From Plantago ovata (lineage: Eukaryota; Streptophyta; Magnoliopsida; Lamiales; Plantaginaceae): a stretch of 64,000 nucleotides of DNA. The DNA lies in NCBI GenBank assembly GCA_028274465.1, contig CM051457.1:59257550-59321549 (forward strand), in the 5' to 3' direction. Shown here piece by piece: positions 21,948 through 34,369 of this stretch (its first letter is position 1; every line of letters starts with the position of its first letter). Under the pieces are notes generated by a model, which saw only the letters and a program-made list of their open reading frames with translations, was not told where the DNA came from and ran no database searches. The position numbers were made by a program, and so were the translations under genes.

Positions 21948-22300
21948 AACACACCTTTGTGTAGTTGGAAGGTGGAAATCCTCAAGGAGGTAGAAAGGAG
22001 AAACCTCAGGACCAAATGGCCAACCGATGCATTGGGGCAGAACTCAAGATCAGAGCATGGCTGCTATTGTTACTTCCATGAATTATGGGGTCGTGATACA
22101 GAGGATTGCATTGACTTGAGCACAGAAATAGAGATACCGCTTAAGAAAGGTCATCTCCATGAATTCGTGCAAGTGCGACCCTTGAACGGTCTAGCAAGAC
22201 TTGGAGGAGCTACATCAGCGGAAATGAAGTTGCACCGGCACCAAGAAGGCACAGAAGATGGGTTCCACCCACCATAGAGATGAAAGTATATATGTCATAG
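21948..22300 (+). pseudogene. Fragment of a Tat-type gag
   Basis: An open stretch at 21957-22277 encodes a zinc-knuckle-like segment CYCYFHELWGRDTEDC followed by a stretch ending KKGHLHEFVQ, the pattern of Tat-lineage gag (compare the knuckle and downstream helix of the Retand-like gag). Only this scrap remains, between the LTR ending at 21947 and the solo LTR starting at 22301. It is on the plus strand and is not from the 2082-15733 element. CATAG at 22296-22300 is the left target duplication of the solo LTR. Confidence 0.6.
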
Positions 22301-23236
22301 TGTTGGTCCCTTTAAACAACAAGAAAAGACTAGGGGGGGTGAATAGTCTTTTCAAACTTTCGTCGTTTAAAAACTTTCTCAGCAAGTACTTATAACTTTT
22401 CAGTAATGAGTTTGCTGATACTTAACTTTCTCAACAAGCGCAAGTTACTTCTCAGTAACTAGGTTTGCTGATACTTAAAATCAGAGAGCGGAAGTCTTTG
22501 ATACAATAAGTGCTTTGTCAGTAAGTGATAGTTTCAGCAAGTGATGTGAGTGACTGTGTATAGATAGATATGCTTTGCTGAAAACTAAGTACAGTAAGTA
22601 AATCACACAAACACTATTTATAGTGGTATCTGAGAGTGGCGTAATCTCTCAACTAATCCACTTTGTCCTTTCTAGGACTAATCCACTAAGACAAGTTTGA
22701 GGTTCCTTACAACACCTATCTAGAGCGATTCAAACAGAAACCAAAGCACACTTGCTTCGTTTCCAATCTAACTAGAGAACGAAACCTTGTTCTCCACCAA
22801 ACTTGGTACTTTTAATCAGCAACACTATGCTCGATTAAGTTCCTCCTGAATATCACGCCTGAAAGGGTGTATTTTCAATTAGAGAGGTTTGGGATGAGAT
22901 AACTTAATTATAACTTATTCAGTTACAACAAGTAATCTAAGAAACAAAACATTGAATACTTTGCAGTAAACAAGTTTGATTGTTTCTGTTGTCAAGACTT
23001 GTTCTTGTTCGAAAGAAAGAAAGAACACTTAACTAATTTCTTAGCCGAGTAAGTTCTACTTCTTCACAAGTAGCTTTTTCAAGCTTTAAGTCTTGGAACG
23101 GATCAATGGCAGTAAAGAGTATTGAAGGGTATGTGAGTTTTAAACACAAGTGAGAGTTTGATCACGTTGTTGACACACTTCAACTCTTTGCCGGATGATC
23201 TCTATTTATAGTGAAAATAAGGAGCCGTTTGAATTT
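22301..23236 (-). repeat. SIRE-type solo LTR, first part
   Basis: 936 bases starting TGTTGGTCCC, matching the first 60% of the SIRE LTR. It stops at AATTT (23232-23236), where a full SIRE element begins, and resumes at 57033-57645. Together the parts make one LTR of about 1.55 kb flanked by perfect CATAG duplications (22296-22300 and 57646-57650), and no internal region of its own, so it is a solo LTR. Confidence 0.9.
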
Positions 23237-24807
23237 TGTTGGTCCCTTTAAACAACAAGAAAAGACTAGGGGGGAGGGGGGTGAATAGTCTTTTCAAACT
23301 TTCTTCGTTTAAAAACTTTCTTAGCAAGTACTTATTACTTTTCAGTAATGAGTTTGCTGATACTTAACTTTCTCAGCAAGCGCAAGTTACTTTTCAGTAA
23401 CTAGTATTGCTGATACTTAAAATCAGAGAGCGGAAGTCTTTGATAAAATAAGTGCTTTGACAGTAAGTGATAGTTTCAGCAAGTGAAGTGAGTGACTGTG
23501 TACAGATAGATATGCTTTGCTGAAAACTAAATACAGTAACTAAATCACACGAACACTTTTATAGTGGTATCTGAGAGTGGCGTAATCTCTCAACTAATCC
23601 ACTTTGTCCTTTCTAGGACTGAATCCACTAAGATAAGATTGAGGTTCCTTACAACACCTATCTAGAGCGATTCAAACAGAAACCAAAGCACACTTGCTTC
23701 GTTTCCAACCTAACTAGAGAACGTAACCTTGTTCTCCACCAAACTTGGTACTTTTAATCAGCAACACTATGCTCGATTAAGTTCCCCCTTAATATCACGC
23801 CTGAAAGGGTGTATTTTCAGTTAGAGAGGTTTGGGATGAGATAACTTAATTATAACTTATTCAGTTACAACAAGTAATCTAAGAAACAAAACTTTGAATA
23901 CTTTGCAGTAAACAAGTTTGATTGTTTCTGGTGTCAAGACTTGATCTTGTTCGAAAGAAAGAACACTTAACTAATTTCTTAGCCGTGTATGTTCTACTTC
24001 TTCACAAGTAGCTTTTTCAAGCTTTAAGTCTTGGAACGGATCAATGGCAGTAAGAGTGTTTGAAGAGTATGTGAGTTTAAGCACAAGTGAGAGTATGATC
24101 ACGTTGTTGACACACTTCAACTCTTTGCCGGATGACCTCTATTTATAGTGAAATAAGGAGCCGTTTGAATGTCAAATTCTAAGGCTTTTGTTCCTTAAAA
24201 TGTCACTATCTTGCTTTTGTACTTTCAACAGCGTCCTTGTTTGTCTTCTAGTCTTCATATCCTTCGCGTGCATGCTTTGCATTTAATGCTCATTTGAATA
24301 AAATTTAAACAGTAACATTGGAGCGCAAATACAAGTACTTTCAGCAAGAGGTCACAAATGTTCTTCAACAAGTGGTCATTCTCAGTTTCAGCAAGCACAA
24401 CCTACTCTGTCGTTTAGATTTTCACTTATGCAATGTTGTTGCTGAAGTTTCCACTTTCTGAGCAACATGTGTCTTTGTAGATACCAGTCTTCAGAAATCT
24501 TCTAGTCTTCAGATCTTCGAAATCTTCAAGTTTCTGAGCGGTTCTAAATGCTTCAATAGTTTGTTTGTGTAAACAAAGTACATCATCGGCAAATGCTTCA
24601 ATAGGTTGTATTTCTTTTCAGAAAACAAGATACATCATAAGCGGTAAAACCAACCTATCTAGCACTTACTCTAAGTCTTCAGCAAACGTTCCTCTTTTAC
24701 AATGTCCTTAAAATTCTAAATTCCTATGGACCTTAAGAGTACTAGTTACTGGACTTTCCTTAATTTAGCATGGTTAATTGCTCATCAAAATTACAAGTTT
24801 CCTAACA
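23237..24807 (-). repeat. 3' LTR of the SIRE element
   Basis: 1571 bases, TGTTAGGAAACTTG... to ...GACCAACA on the minus strand. A minus-strand TATAAATAG lies at about 24139-24148. Rich in the word TCAGCAA and its complement. Confidence 0.93.
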
Positions 24808-25070
24808 AATTTCCCCCTTTTTGATGTTAGCAATCCATGGCTAAATTAATTGTTACCCTTTTAGAGGTTTCTGATGTTGAATGAATCAGTTCATTAATGC
24901 AACCATACTTGAATAATTAAACAGTAAGCATAAGTAAATTGCATAATCAAAAACCAATAAGAGTCAAAAGCTTCATTGCTGATTGTTATCTTTCAGTAAG
25001 TTTACAGGAATGATCATAGATAACTACACAAAATCAACAAATGAAACTTGAACAGAACTATTACAGAGAG
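24808..25070 (-). other. Polypurine tract and 3' untranslated region of the SIRE element
   Basis: The minus strand reads AAAAAGGGGGAAATT directly before the 3' LTR (24808-24822), a textbook polypurine tract. The remaining 250 bases to the env-like frame are non-coding. Confidence 0.85.
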
Positions 25071-28000
25071 TTAAGCTCTTTCAGAGGATTTTCTGAAAAT
25101 CTCTCTTACACTCTTCTTAGCAAGTGCAGTGAATTCAATATAGTCCTTTGCGTAATTCTCAAGTAGCCTACGGACTTGTAGTTGAAGAATCCTTGCATTT
25201 TTGCAGGCAGTATGATGATGCTTTTCAGCATTCATTTCCATGTAATGAGTTACCCACAAATGCATGCCCCAATTGCTGGCGTGGAGAAGCTGTGTATCTG
25301 AAATGCTTTTAGGATGAATCTTCCTTAGCCAGAGAAGATCTTCTTCTTGATCTTTAGCAGTGAGATAGAAGTACTCATAAGGAATCAATCCAAGTCTCTT
25401 CTTTGTTTTCTTGGTCACGGGGTCAGAGTAATAACCAATGCCAACTGGTTTTATCAATTCAGGTTCTTGTCTTATAGACTTACCAATTGCAAATCTTCTT
25501 ACTGAGACCTCTAGATTCAACCATCTCCCAGCAATATTTCTTGGTAGGGACTCAGACCTTTCTTTCGTTTTTACCTTGAGATCAATCCAAGTGAACATTT
25601 GGTTCAGTATGGCTGTTGGAAAGAACTCATTCACCAGCAAATCTTCCAGCTTTAAGATCCAGCAACCATGAACGTTTCTGATCACGTTCTGAGTGGTTTC
25701 ATCATTGCTGGTCTTGGTATATTCAATGCCGAAGCCAATAGCAATGCTGGCCAGCCTTTTTTCTTCCTGTCTTTGCCTTCTTCTTCTTGACTTTGCATTG
25801 TCTTGATCTCTTGCTGAAGATCTTGAGTGAGAAGAGAAATGCTTTGAATGGCTAGACGGAGTTAAGGTTGTAATTGGTCTAGCTCTTATGGCTTGAGCTA
25901 TTTTCTGATTGTCATCATCTTCATTCAGAGCTTGATGACTTTCAGTGTGACAAGATCCTTGAGTTTCAGCAGCAGTTTTTCTCTTTTTGGGACTTGCTGA
26001 ATTTAACTCAGATTCTGCTTGTCTTTTAGAACTTTGCTCTTTTTCAGCAAAAGGTTCTATGGTCATCAGTGGAGCTTCAACAGTAGGAGGGGTTTTCTTT
26101 CTTGTAGTTCTCTTTTGTATATTTTCCCCCTTAGACATGGATTGCAACATTGGAGTAATGTGCAAAGAGAAGAACTCATTGCAGTTTTCAGCAAGAGTAC
26201 TTAGGCTATTGTATTTCATGATGATTGCTTGCTGATTAGAAGTCAGCTTTGACAATTCATTTTTAACACTCACCATATTCCTCCTCATGTCTTCGCTCTG
26301 TTGCCTTTTCTTCCATGAAAGTCTGTGCCTTAACTAATGCAGACTTTGCTAGCCGGAGTGCTTGACTTACATCTTCTTCATAGCTCTTGTGATAAAGACT
26401 GATGTCTTTCTGAGCTATTGTAAGAGTAGTAGTGCGTCTCAGAACTGTAGCCAATATTTTTCCAATATCAAGTGGGCTCTCAGCAAGCAGTGCATCATCT
26501 TCTGCTTTGCAGGCATCATGGACTTTCTTTAGTGCCAAAATTCTTGGAGTAAACTCCTCTACACATGGGAACGACACTAGATTGGGGGTCAAGGAATGAA
26601 CTTTAAGTTCTGAAGCAAATTGATCATCTTGCAGCAGCAATTCTCCTCTTAAGTCATCTCCTTCATCATTTATGTAGTCAGAAGGAGGAATTTTGACCAC
26701 TTTGGGTTCTTTCTTGGAATTTTCATCCTCATTTGCTGATAGATCATCTTCATCCTCAGATTCATCAAGGCCAGCAACCTTGGAATCTAAGTCAGTAGTT
26801 TCATTTCCTTTTGGTTGAGTGGTTGCTGATGCCAACACTTCAGACTCAACGACTGGAGTTTCACCAGTAGTAAGTTTTAATTGAGTAGTTGCTGATGGCA
26901 ACGTTTGATACTCAATTACTGGAGTTTCACCAGTAGTAAGTGGAAGGGAGTGGACTTCCTGCGGCTTTACTCCTGAAGATTGACCAATGTCCAAATTCTG
27001 CGTATGCCTTGCATGAATTTGGAGACTGTTTTGTAGTGCTCTTTGGTAATCTTCATCCAGTTCATCTTCATCATCAAGGTTTGTATCAGTGACCTTGGCA
27101 TCGAGTAAAGGTAACTCGGCATCAGAAAGCTGGCTCTTGCCATGTTTCAAGGCAGCTCGCTTTCTGGCGTATTCCTCTTCAATATCAGCGCCTTGTACAG
27201 GTGCTTGATTTTCAGTTTCAGCAGGAGCAGGTTGAGATTCATGCTGAGTTGGTGTTTGTTCAGCTTGCTGATTGTGTTGTTGTTCAATTTCAGCAACTGT
27301 CATTTTTAGTCCACCAACATCAGGACTAGGACCTTGATTGTCATCATCGTCGTCCTTTTTATCCTTTGAATCTTTCCCTTCATCATCACTGGGATCAGTT
27401 GGGAGGTTTTCATCTTCTTCCTCTTCATCATCATCAGTCAGAATAACTAGCTCGAGATGCTTGTATAAAGCAACACTCGTTACTTTCTCTTCCTCATTGA
27501 TTTTGTGGGGATCAGCCACCACGGGTACAAATGAACCCTTGAGCATCACAGCTTGTTCAGCTGGAGAGGCACTCTTAAATTTGGCCTTCATATTCTCTCT
27601 GATTTGAGCAATCAGATTTGAGCTCATTAGCTAAGAATATGACAATTCTTCAGGAAGTATGGAGTGGACAAACGTCTCGAGCTTCAGCAGAGAAGATCTC
27701 TTTTTCTCATTTGATAGATGAAGATGGAGATCAGAAAAGTCCATCCGTCTGTACCTTTGCTAGTTGCTGACAGACTTAGCAACTCTTGACAAGGTTGTTC
27801 TTTTGAAGTCTAAGTAAAGTTCCTCAGACCTCACTTGTATATCTTCAGTGATGTGCACCACTTCAGTGGTCTCCTTTAGAGCCTGAAAAAGAATACGTAA
27901 GATTTAGATCAGGAGAGGTTTGGAAAATTGTTTTAGAGTCCAAAGCTGAAACATGAATTACTTGCTGAGTTTCAGCAAGCTCATGTTGCACACTTGTTTG

Positions 28001-30345
28001 TGCTGGTACAATTTTCATTCCTTGAGGAGCTTGAGAAGCATCCTTCATTTGTTCATCCTGAAATAAATGTGAGTTAGATACAAGTACTAAGTTGTCAAAC
28101 TTAGTTGTATTACCAATAACTTTAACTACCTGCTGAGCAGGAAGTGTTGATTCTGGTACAGAGGCTTCAGCAACCGTCTGACTTGCATCTTTAGAAGTCT
28201 GTAGAGAGATCATAATTTTAGCAAAAGATTGAGTTTCAGAAATTGAAGATTTGCTTAAGGTTGAATTAACTACCTGCTGAGGAAGGACAAGTTGTGGCTC
28301 AGTCCTTTCAGCATTATCAGCTTCTTCAGTTTCTGGGACCGTTTCTTCAGCAGACTTCTTGGCTTGCTCTGTTTGAGAAAGCTGTGCGGTTTCAGCAATC
28401 TCCCTTGTCTCTGAAATGACAAGTTGAGCGGAAGCATCATGACCCTTAAGCTCACTGCTTGTCATAAAAACATCAATGGATTTGTTGGAGGATTCTTCAA
28501 TATCCAATTCCATTTGTTGGCTTAAAGCTTCCAGTACAAGCTGGACTTTGTCAATTGATGTCTTTGGTGAACTGGGGCCAGTATTCTCAGCATTGTGAGA
28601 TGCGTCGTCGAATAATGCTTCTTGTGTTTCTTCAGCAACTTCAGGGACTTGAACCATTGTTGTCTCAGCAACTGGTTCTTCAGCAACCTGATTAGTTGCT
28701 TGTTCAGCAACCATCGTTTCAGCAACGGCAACTTCAGCAAGTGCCGCGGTTCTTATATCAGTCGCGATATCAGTAACCGGTTCTAGAGTTGGATCATCAA
28801 GATTATCTACAATGTAGATATCTGGGACTTGGGCAGGAATTTCATTTCCACTGCCTTGTGGTCTATTCACAGTGGAAGGATCAACATTGAGTTGATTGTT
28901 GAAGGCTTCCGCAAACACTTCAACGTTGCTGACATAGGTTTCAGTAACCACCTTGTCAACATCTACTGGAGTTTGCTTTTCAGCAACTGCTTGGGAATCG
29001 TCCGAGAGATCATGGACAATTGGTACTGACTTGGGAGCCAGTGTTTTCTTTCTCGGATTATTTGTCCCTTTTCTCTTGGGGACGGGGTTTGTTGATGACG
29101 CTGCAGTCTGAGTGTCATCATCAGCTTTCCTCTTTTTCTTCTTGGATTTCTCCAGTTTCCCAGCAGAGGCGTCAGTAATTGCATTTTCAGCAACGGGTGT
29201 AGTGGTGTCAGCATGATCACCATCTAGAGAAGTTTCATCTCTGTCACCACCATCTACAACAGTTTCATCTCTAAGTTGCTGAGTGGTGACATCTGCAGCT
29301 GTTGTATACCTTTCTTGCTGGCTTGTGCTGACAACATTTGCAGCTGTTGTCTTTTTAGATTTTTCAAGTTTCTTGCCAGCAGTCTTAGGTACATTCTGCT
29401 TGTAGAAGGCTCTTCCCACATTGCATACAGATTTCTTGATTGGCAATGGGTTTCTCAGCTAAATCCTGAAATGTTCAAGGATAAAGCATATCTTTATTCC
29501 ATACATAACTGGGAAGGAAGGTGAGACTTTGTTGTCTTCAACCTTGACCTTGAACTTAGTAACACAATCAACAAGTCAGTTGAAAATGTACTTAGCCCAG
29601 TTGAGCTCCGTTTTGTTCTCATAGATATGCATCAGCAGCGGCCACCTTCTCAGGCCTACTTGGTCTATTCCTCCAACTTGGGAGTCCAAGACTTTGATTA
29701 GTAGCAGAGCTACTAGACCAAGTGAATGGCAGAGATGCTTCCTCTTAACATGCTTTGTCCAAGTCATGGGAGCAATCTCTCCTTTCTTCATTTTCTCATT
29801 TCTGACGTCACTGTAGAAGGCTTCAATTTCTTCATCAGTGGCAGTGACGTCATCTTCAGTTCCAGTGGTTGGAACCTGAAAGATTTCCGCTCAATCAGTC
29901 CATTTCAGGACAATTTGCGTGTTCTGACTGTAGTAAAGATCGCTTTTTCAGTGACTCCTTTACTATCAGTTAGGGACTGGATTTCTGCATTGTTGTAGAA
30001 CTCCATTGTGTCTAACATGCTCACTTTCTTAGGGCGAGCAGTTATAAAGTGAATGAGGCCTTGTTGCTTGATGAATTCAAGCGCCTCTTCATTGTCACCG
30101 TCCAATTCTTGTTCATAGAAGTATCGGATATACTTCTCTTTAGCAAAACCACCCCATTGCATCATCATCTCACACTTTGCAGTGTCAAGATATGAAGGAG
30201 GCATGGGTTTCTCGGTGATTCTGTCGTTTTTCAACACAACTTTCGTTGTGTTTGTTGCCGGAGTAGTCACCGGAGCAGTGCGTTTCTCAGCACTGTCAAC
30301 CTTAGACGAATTGGAGGTCTTAGATGATTGTCTTTTCGGTGCCAT
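25071..30345 (-). pseudogene. Env-like additional region of the SIRE element, broken
   Basis: About 5.3 kb of minus-strand coding matter after pol, where SIRE/Maximus elements carry their env-like or additional frame. The upstream end encodes a basic, Ser/Thr-rich start (MAPKRQSSKTSNSSK) followed by a helical segment (CEMMMQWGGFAKEKYIRYFYEQ) weakly reminiscent of the 'putative plant transposon protein' domain. Then come long low-complexity stretches rich in Val, Ala, Glu, Thr with VAE repeated many times, an Asp/Glu/Lys-rich run (KDSKDKKDDDDDNQ), and a helical C-terminal part with coiled-coil potential. I see no convincing signal peptide or transmembrane segment. A few breaks, some of which may be introns. 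Function unknown. Confidence 0.7.
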
Positions 30346-30875
30346 TTCTTTATATAGAGAAGAGAATGTGTACGAAAAACATTGTTTGCTTTTTGACCGG
30401 AGGTACAGTAGATTCAGGCTAAAATTTGCAGAGAAAGGAAATGTGAGTTAAAGAATTTTGTCATTTCTCTAACTCCTTCTTTATATAGTGTCTCTGATGT
30501 GTGAGAAACTCAATCGATTTGAGTTTTCAGCAAGGGTAAGACAGAGAAACAGTGGCGTTAGTGGAGCCTTTGTATTGAATTCCTAGTGGCCCACTAACTA
30601 AAACCGTCAGAGCACTCTCTCTCTTTGAAATGGTAACCGTTAGATCAATAACTCATTTTAATCAATGGCCACGATTTTATTTCATGTCATGATTATTACG
30701 AGTTTATCTGTGCCCGATTAACGTCACAAATTGATTTTACCGAGATTTATGGGATTAGCTTGCTTGCTGAAATAGACAAGAATCTTTTCAGCGAGTTTGC
30801 ATAAATAGCCTAGATACTTGCTGAAAGTTCCCCCTTACTTAGATATCTCATATTTTCTTAAGTTTAAAAGATATT
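30346..30875 (-). other. Spacer upstream of the env-like region
   Basis: About 530 AT-rich bases between the env-like start and the hairpin array. No coding frame that I trust. Contains further TCAGCAA-type words (about 30526 and 30776). Confidence 0.6.
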
Positions 30876-31233
30876 TCTGAGTTCCCGTATCAGTAAATTC
30901 TTTTGTACTTGAGATATCCTTTGGTAAAATCTAAGAAATGAGTTTTGCTCTTTTTCTGAGTTCCCGTCTCAGAATATTCCCTTGATACTTGAATACCTGT
31001 TTCAGTATCTTTGATTGTCTGAATACCCGTTTCAGCAATCTTTAAGGTTTTTCTCTTACTGAGTGCCTGTCTCAGCAAGTGATCAAGTTTCCTAACAAAT
31101 ACTCGTTTTGAAGGAATTACTTGTTGAATGCCTATTTCAGCAATCATGTAGTGACCTATCATTTCTTAGAAGAAATTAGTGGAATGAGCTTTTAAGTAAG
31201 AATACTTTGGCTTGCTGAATACCTGTTTCAGCA
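30876..31233. repeat. Seven-copy hairpin array between pol and env-like region
   Basis: Seven short inverted repeats with arms of CTGA(A/G) type and a 7-base loop T(A/G/T)CC(C/T)(G/A)T lie at about 30876-30895, 30955-30973, 30985-31008, 31019-31035, 31059-31075, 31122-31142 and 31213-31233. The last is perfect: TGCTGAA, 7 bases, TTCAGCA. Arms change together (CTGAG with CTCAG; CTGAA with TTCAG) while the loop pattern is kept. Confidence 0.75.
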
Positions 31234-31289
31234 TTCTGCCAATTGTATCCTTTATTGAGGTAATTCAATCAATCCAAGGTTATACCTTA

Positions 31290-33117
31290 GCATTGCGAAT
31301 CTATTATCTGGTAGGGGCTTGGTAAAGATGTCAGCAAGTTGATCATCAGTACCTACTTTCACAACCTCAATATCTCCCTTTTCCACATGATCTCTAATGA
31401 AATGATGTCTTATATCAATGTGTGTGGTCCTTGAGTGAAACTTAGAATTTTGCGTGATAGCAATAGCACTCGTATTATCACAAAAGATTGGTGTTTTCTT
31501 TGCAGAAATACCATAATCTCTTAATTGTTGCTGAATCCATAGGATTTGAGCTGTTCAACATCCAGCCGCAATGTATTCAGATTCAGTAGATGAATTGGCA
31601 ACACAGGTTTGTTTCTTGCTGAACCATGATATTAATCTAGTACACAAAAACTGATAAGTTCCAGAGGTACTTTTTCTATCAAGAGTTGATCATCCATGAT
31701 CAGCATCAGAATAACCTACCAACTCAAGTCCTGAATCTTTAGGATACCATAATCCAACATTGACTGTACCTTTGACATATTTCAGTATCTTAATTGCCTT
31801 TTTGTAGTGTGATTCTCTTGGATCAGATTGGAATCTTGCACACACACAAACAACATACTGAATGTCAGGTCTACTTGCTGTTAAATACAACAAGGAACCA
31901 ATGAGCTTCCTATACTTGTGTTCTTCAACACTTTTATCTTCTTTAGTATAGCCCAATTTGGTACCAACACTCATAGGGATCTTTTTAGGTTTCTCTTCCT
32001 CTTTGATCCTAAACTTTATGAGCATTTCTTTCGCATACTTTGCTTGATTTATGAATATTCCATCTTTGAGTTGCTTGACTTGCAATCCTAGGAAGTAATT
32101 CAATTTTCCCATCATACTCATTTCAAACTTGTTTGTCATGAGTTTGGCAAAATCATCACAAAGTTGCTTGTCCTTAGATCCAAAAATTATGTCATCCACA
32201 TAAATCTGAACTAAGAGTATTTTACCATCATTGTTCATGGTAAATAAGGTTTTATCAACTTCACCTTTCTTGAAACCATTATCCAGCAAGAACTTAGCCA
32301 AGGTATCATACCATGCTCTTGGTGCTTGCTTTAGACCATATACAGCTTTCTGAAGCTTGTATACCATCTTGATTTCTGAGGGAAGTTCAAAGCTAGGGGG
32401 TTGTTCTAAATAGACTTCTTCAGCAAGTTCACCATTCAGGAATGCACTTTTAACATCCATTTGGTAAACAATGAAGTCATTGCGAGCAGCAAAGGCCAAG
32501 AAAAGCCTAATTGCATCCAATCTTGCAACTGGTGCATAAGACTCATAAAAGTCCAATCCTTCAGTCTGACAGTAACCTTGAGCAACTAAACGTGCTTTAT
32601 TTCTTATTACTTCACCAGACTCACTCACCTTATTTTTGAACACCCACTTTGTACCAATTGCTTTCTTGCCTTCAGCAAGTGGTACAAGTTTCCAGACTTT
32701 GTTCCTTTCAAATTGATCTAGTTCTTCTTGCATTGCCTTGATCCATTCAGAATGCTTTAAAGCTTCTTCTATGGTTTTAGGTTCAATTTCTGAAACAAAG
32801 CAAGAGAATAATGATTCTACTTCTACAACAGTTGTTTCTTCAGCAAGTCCATGAGTAGCAAAAACTTTGGATCTAGTCACTTTGTGTTTATCAATATCAC
32901 CAATCATATCCGTAGAGGGATGATCTCTAATCCATTTATTAACAGGTTTTCTGTTCGTTGGATCTGGATATGTTTGCTCATCAGCATGTGACTCTTCAGC
33001 ATGTACTTGTTCAGTACTACTGGGATTTTGTGTCTCTGCTGAGATTGGTTCATCAGCAACTGCTTGTTCAGCATTGCTAGATTGTGGCAATTCATCAGCA
33101 GGCACTGGAGGTTGCAT
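31290..33117 (-). pseudogene. pol: Reverse transcriptase and RNase H of the SIRE element, broken
   Basis: Copia-type reverse transcriptase: [45 protein letters not shown] and the active-site YVDDIIFGS near 32190; then the connection with [13 protein letters not shown] and the RNase H part down to about 31290. An Asn/Gln/Glu/Ser-rich linker to the integrase lies at about 32900-33117. In a live element it copies the RNA into DNA. Counted in the element's total of breaks. Confidence 0.9.
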
Positions 33118-33149
33118 AGTTTTTCAGCAACTTCCGGAGCAACTGCGTC

Positions 33150-34307
33150 TTTTGCTGGAAATTCCTTGTCGTGAACTATATTTATCTTGTCATGACTTGG
33201 GGGAGGAGAGTCATTGTCAGAATCATCATTTAGTTCAATTGACTTGATTTGCCTAGCATTAGATTCAGTTCTTTGCTCATGTATGATTAACTTTTTCATA
33301 CATTCTGATATTTCTTCTTCAGCAGGCACTCCTTGTGTCTTTTCGTAGAATACAACATGCACTGATTCTTCGATCTTTTGTTCCTTTTTGTTGTAAACTC
33401 TATAAGCTTTACTATGCAAGGAGTAACCGAGAAATATCGCTTCGTCTGCCTTTGGTTGAAATGTTCTTAGGTATTCTCTACCGTTATTAAGAACGAAACA
33501 CTTACAACCAAATACTCTTAGATGAGTGATATTAGGAGGCCTTCCAACAAACAACTCATAAGGAGTTTTGTTGTATTCCTTAGTAATCAAACATCTGTTT
33601 TGAGTGTAACAGGCGGTATTAATCGCTTCAACCCAGTAAGCCTCACTTATTTCAGTGTCAGCAAGCATTGTTCTTGCGGCTTCTTTTAGGGTACGATTCT
33701 TCCGTTCAGCAACACCGTTTTGTTGTGGTGTCCTTACTGAGGATAACTGATGTTGTATGCCTTTTGAAGTGCAATACTCAGTTATGTACTGGTTTACAAA
33801 CTGAGTACCATGGTCTGTCCTTATGACTTTTACCTTGTCATTTTTCATGACTTCAAGCTTATTCAGCAAGTTAGGTATTTCAGTCCTAGTTTCAGATTTG
33901 TGCTTGATAAATACTACCCAAGTGAATCTTGAATAGTCATCTACCACCACCAGACCATACTTCTTACCAGCATAGCTTGTTGAAGAAGATTCAAACAAGT
34001 CCATGTGCAAGAGTTGTAAAGGTTTTGTAGTTGACGGTACTGCCTTGTTCTTGAAAGAAGATTTGGTTTGCTTTCCTTGCTGACATGCATAGCAAACACC
34101 ATCCTTCTTAAAAGTAACCTTAGGTAATCCAACTACAAGTGCCTTTTTAGACAGCTTATTCAGCGTCTTGAAGTTTAGATGACTTGTTCGTTTATGCCAT
34201 ACCCATGCTTTTTCAGCAAGGCAATCGTGATCTGAGACAAGGCATTTTTCAACGATTGTTGAAGACCAATCTACGGTGTACAAGCCTCCTGATCTTCTTG
34301 CAATCAT
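33150..34307 (-). pseudogene. pol: Integrase of the SIRE element (GAG-pre-integrase and core)
   Basis: GAG-pre-integrase zinc region around 34030-34210 (WHKRTSHLNF, CYACQQGKQTKSSF), then the integrase core with the expected acidic residues in HMDLFESSST, RTDHGTQF and NGVAERKNRT (about 33700-34010) and the downstream YELFVGRPPN. Separated from the protease part by the Copia insertion at 34370-44267. Confidence 0.9.
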
Positions 34308-34369
34308 AATAACCTTTTTAGTCTCGAAATCTATAAGTTTACATTCATCACTTTTGATTTTGAAGAAAT

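Noticed and set aside
21957-22277. Start of the chromovirus-like or SIRE element's own gag
   Set aside because: Wrong strand and wrong zinc-knuckle type; it fits a separate Tat fragment.
30876-31233. CRISPR-like regular repeats
   Set aside because: Repeat units are short hairpins with changing arms and irregular spacing, in a plant retrotransposon; not a CRISPR array.
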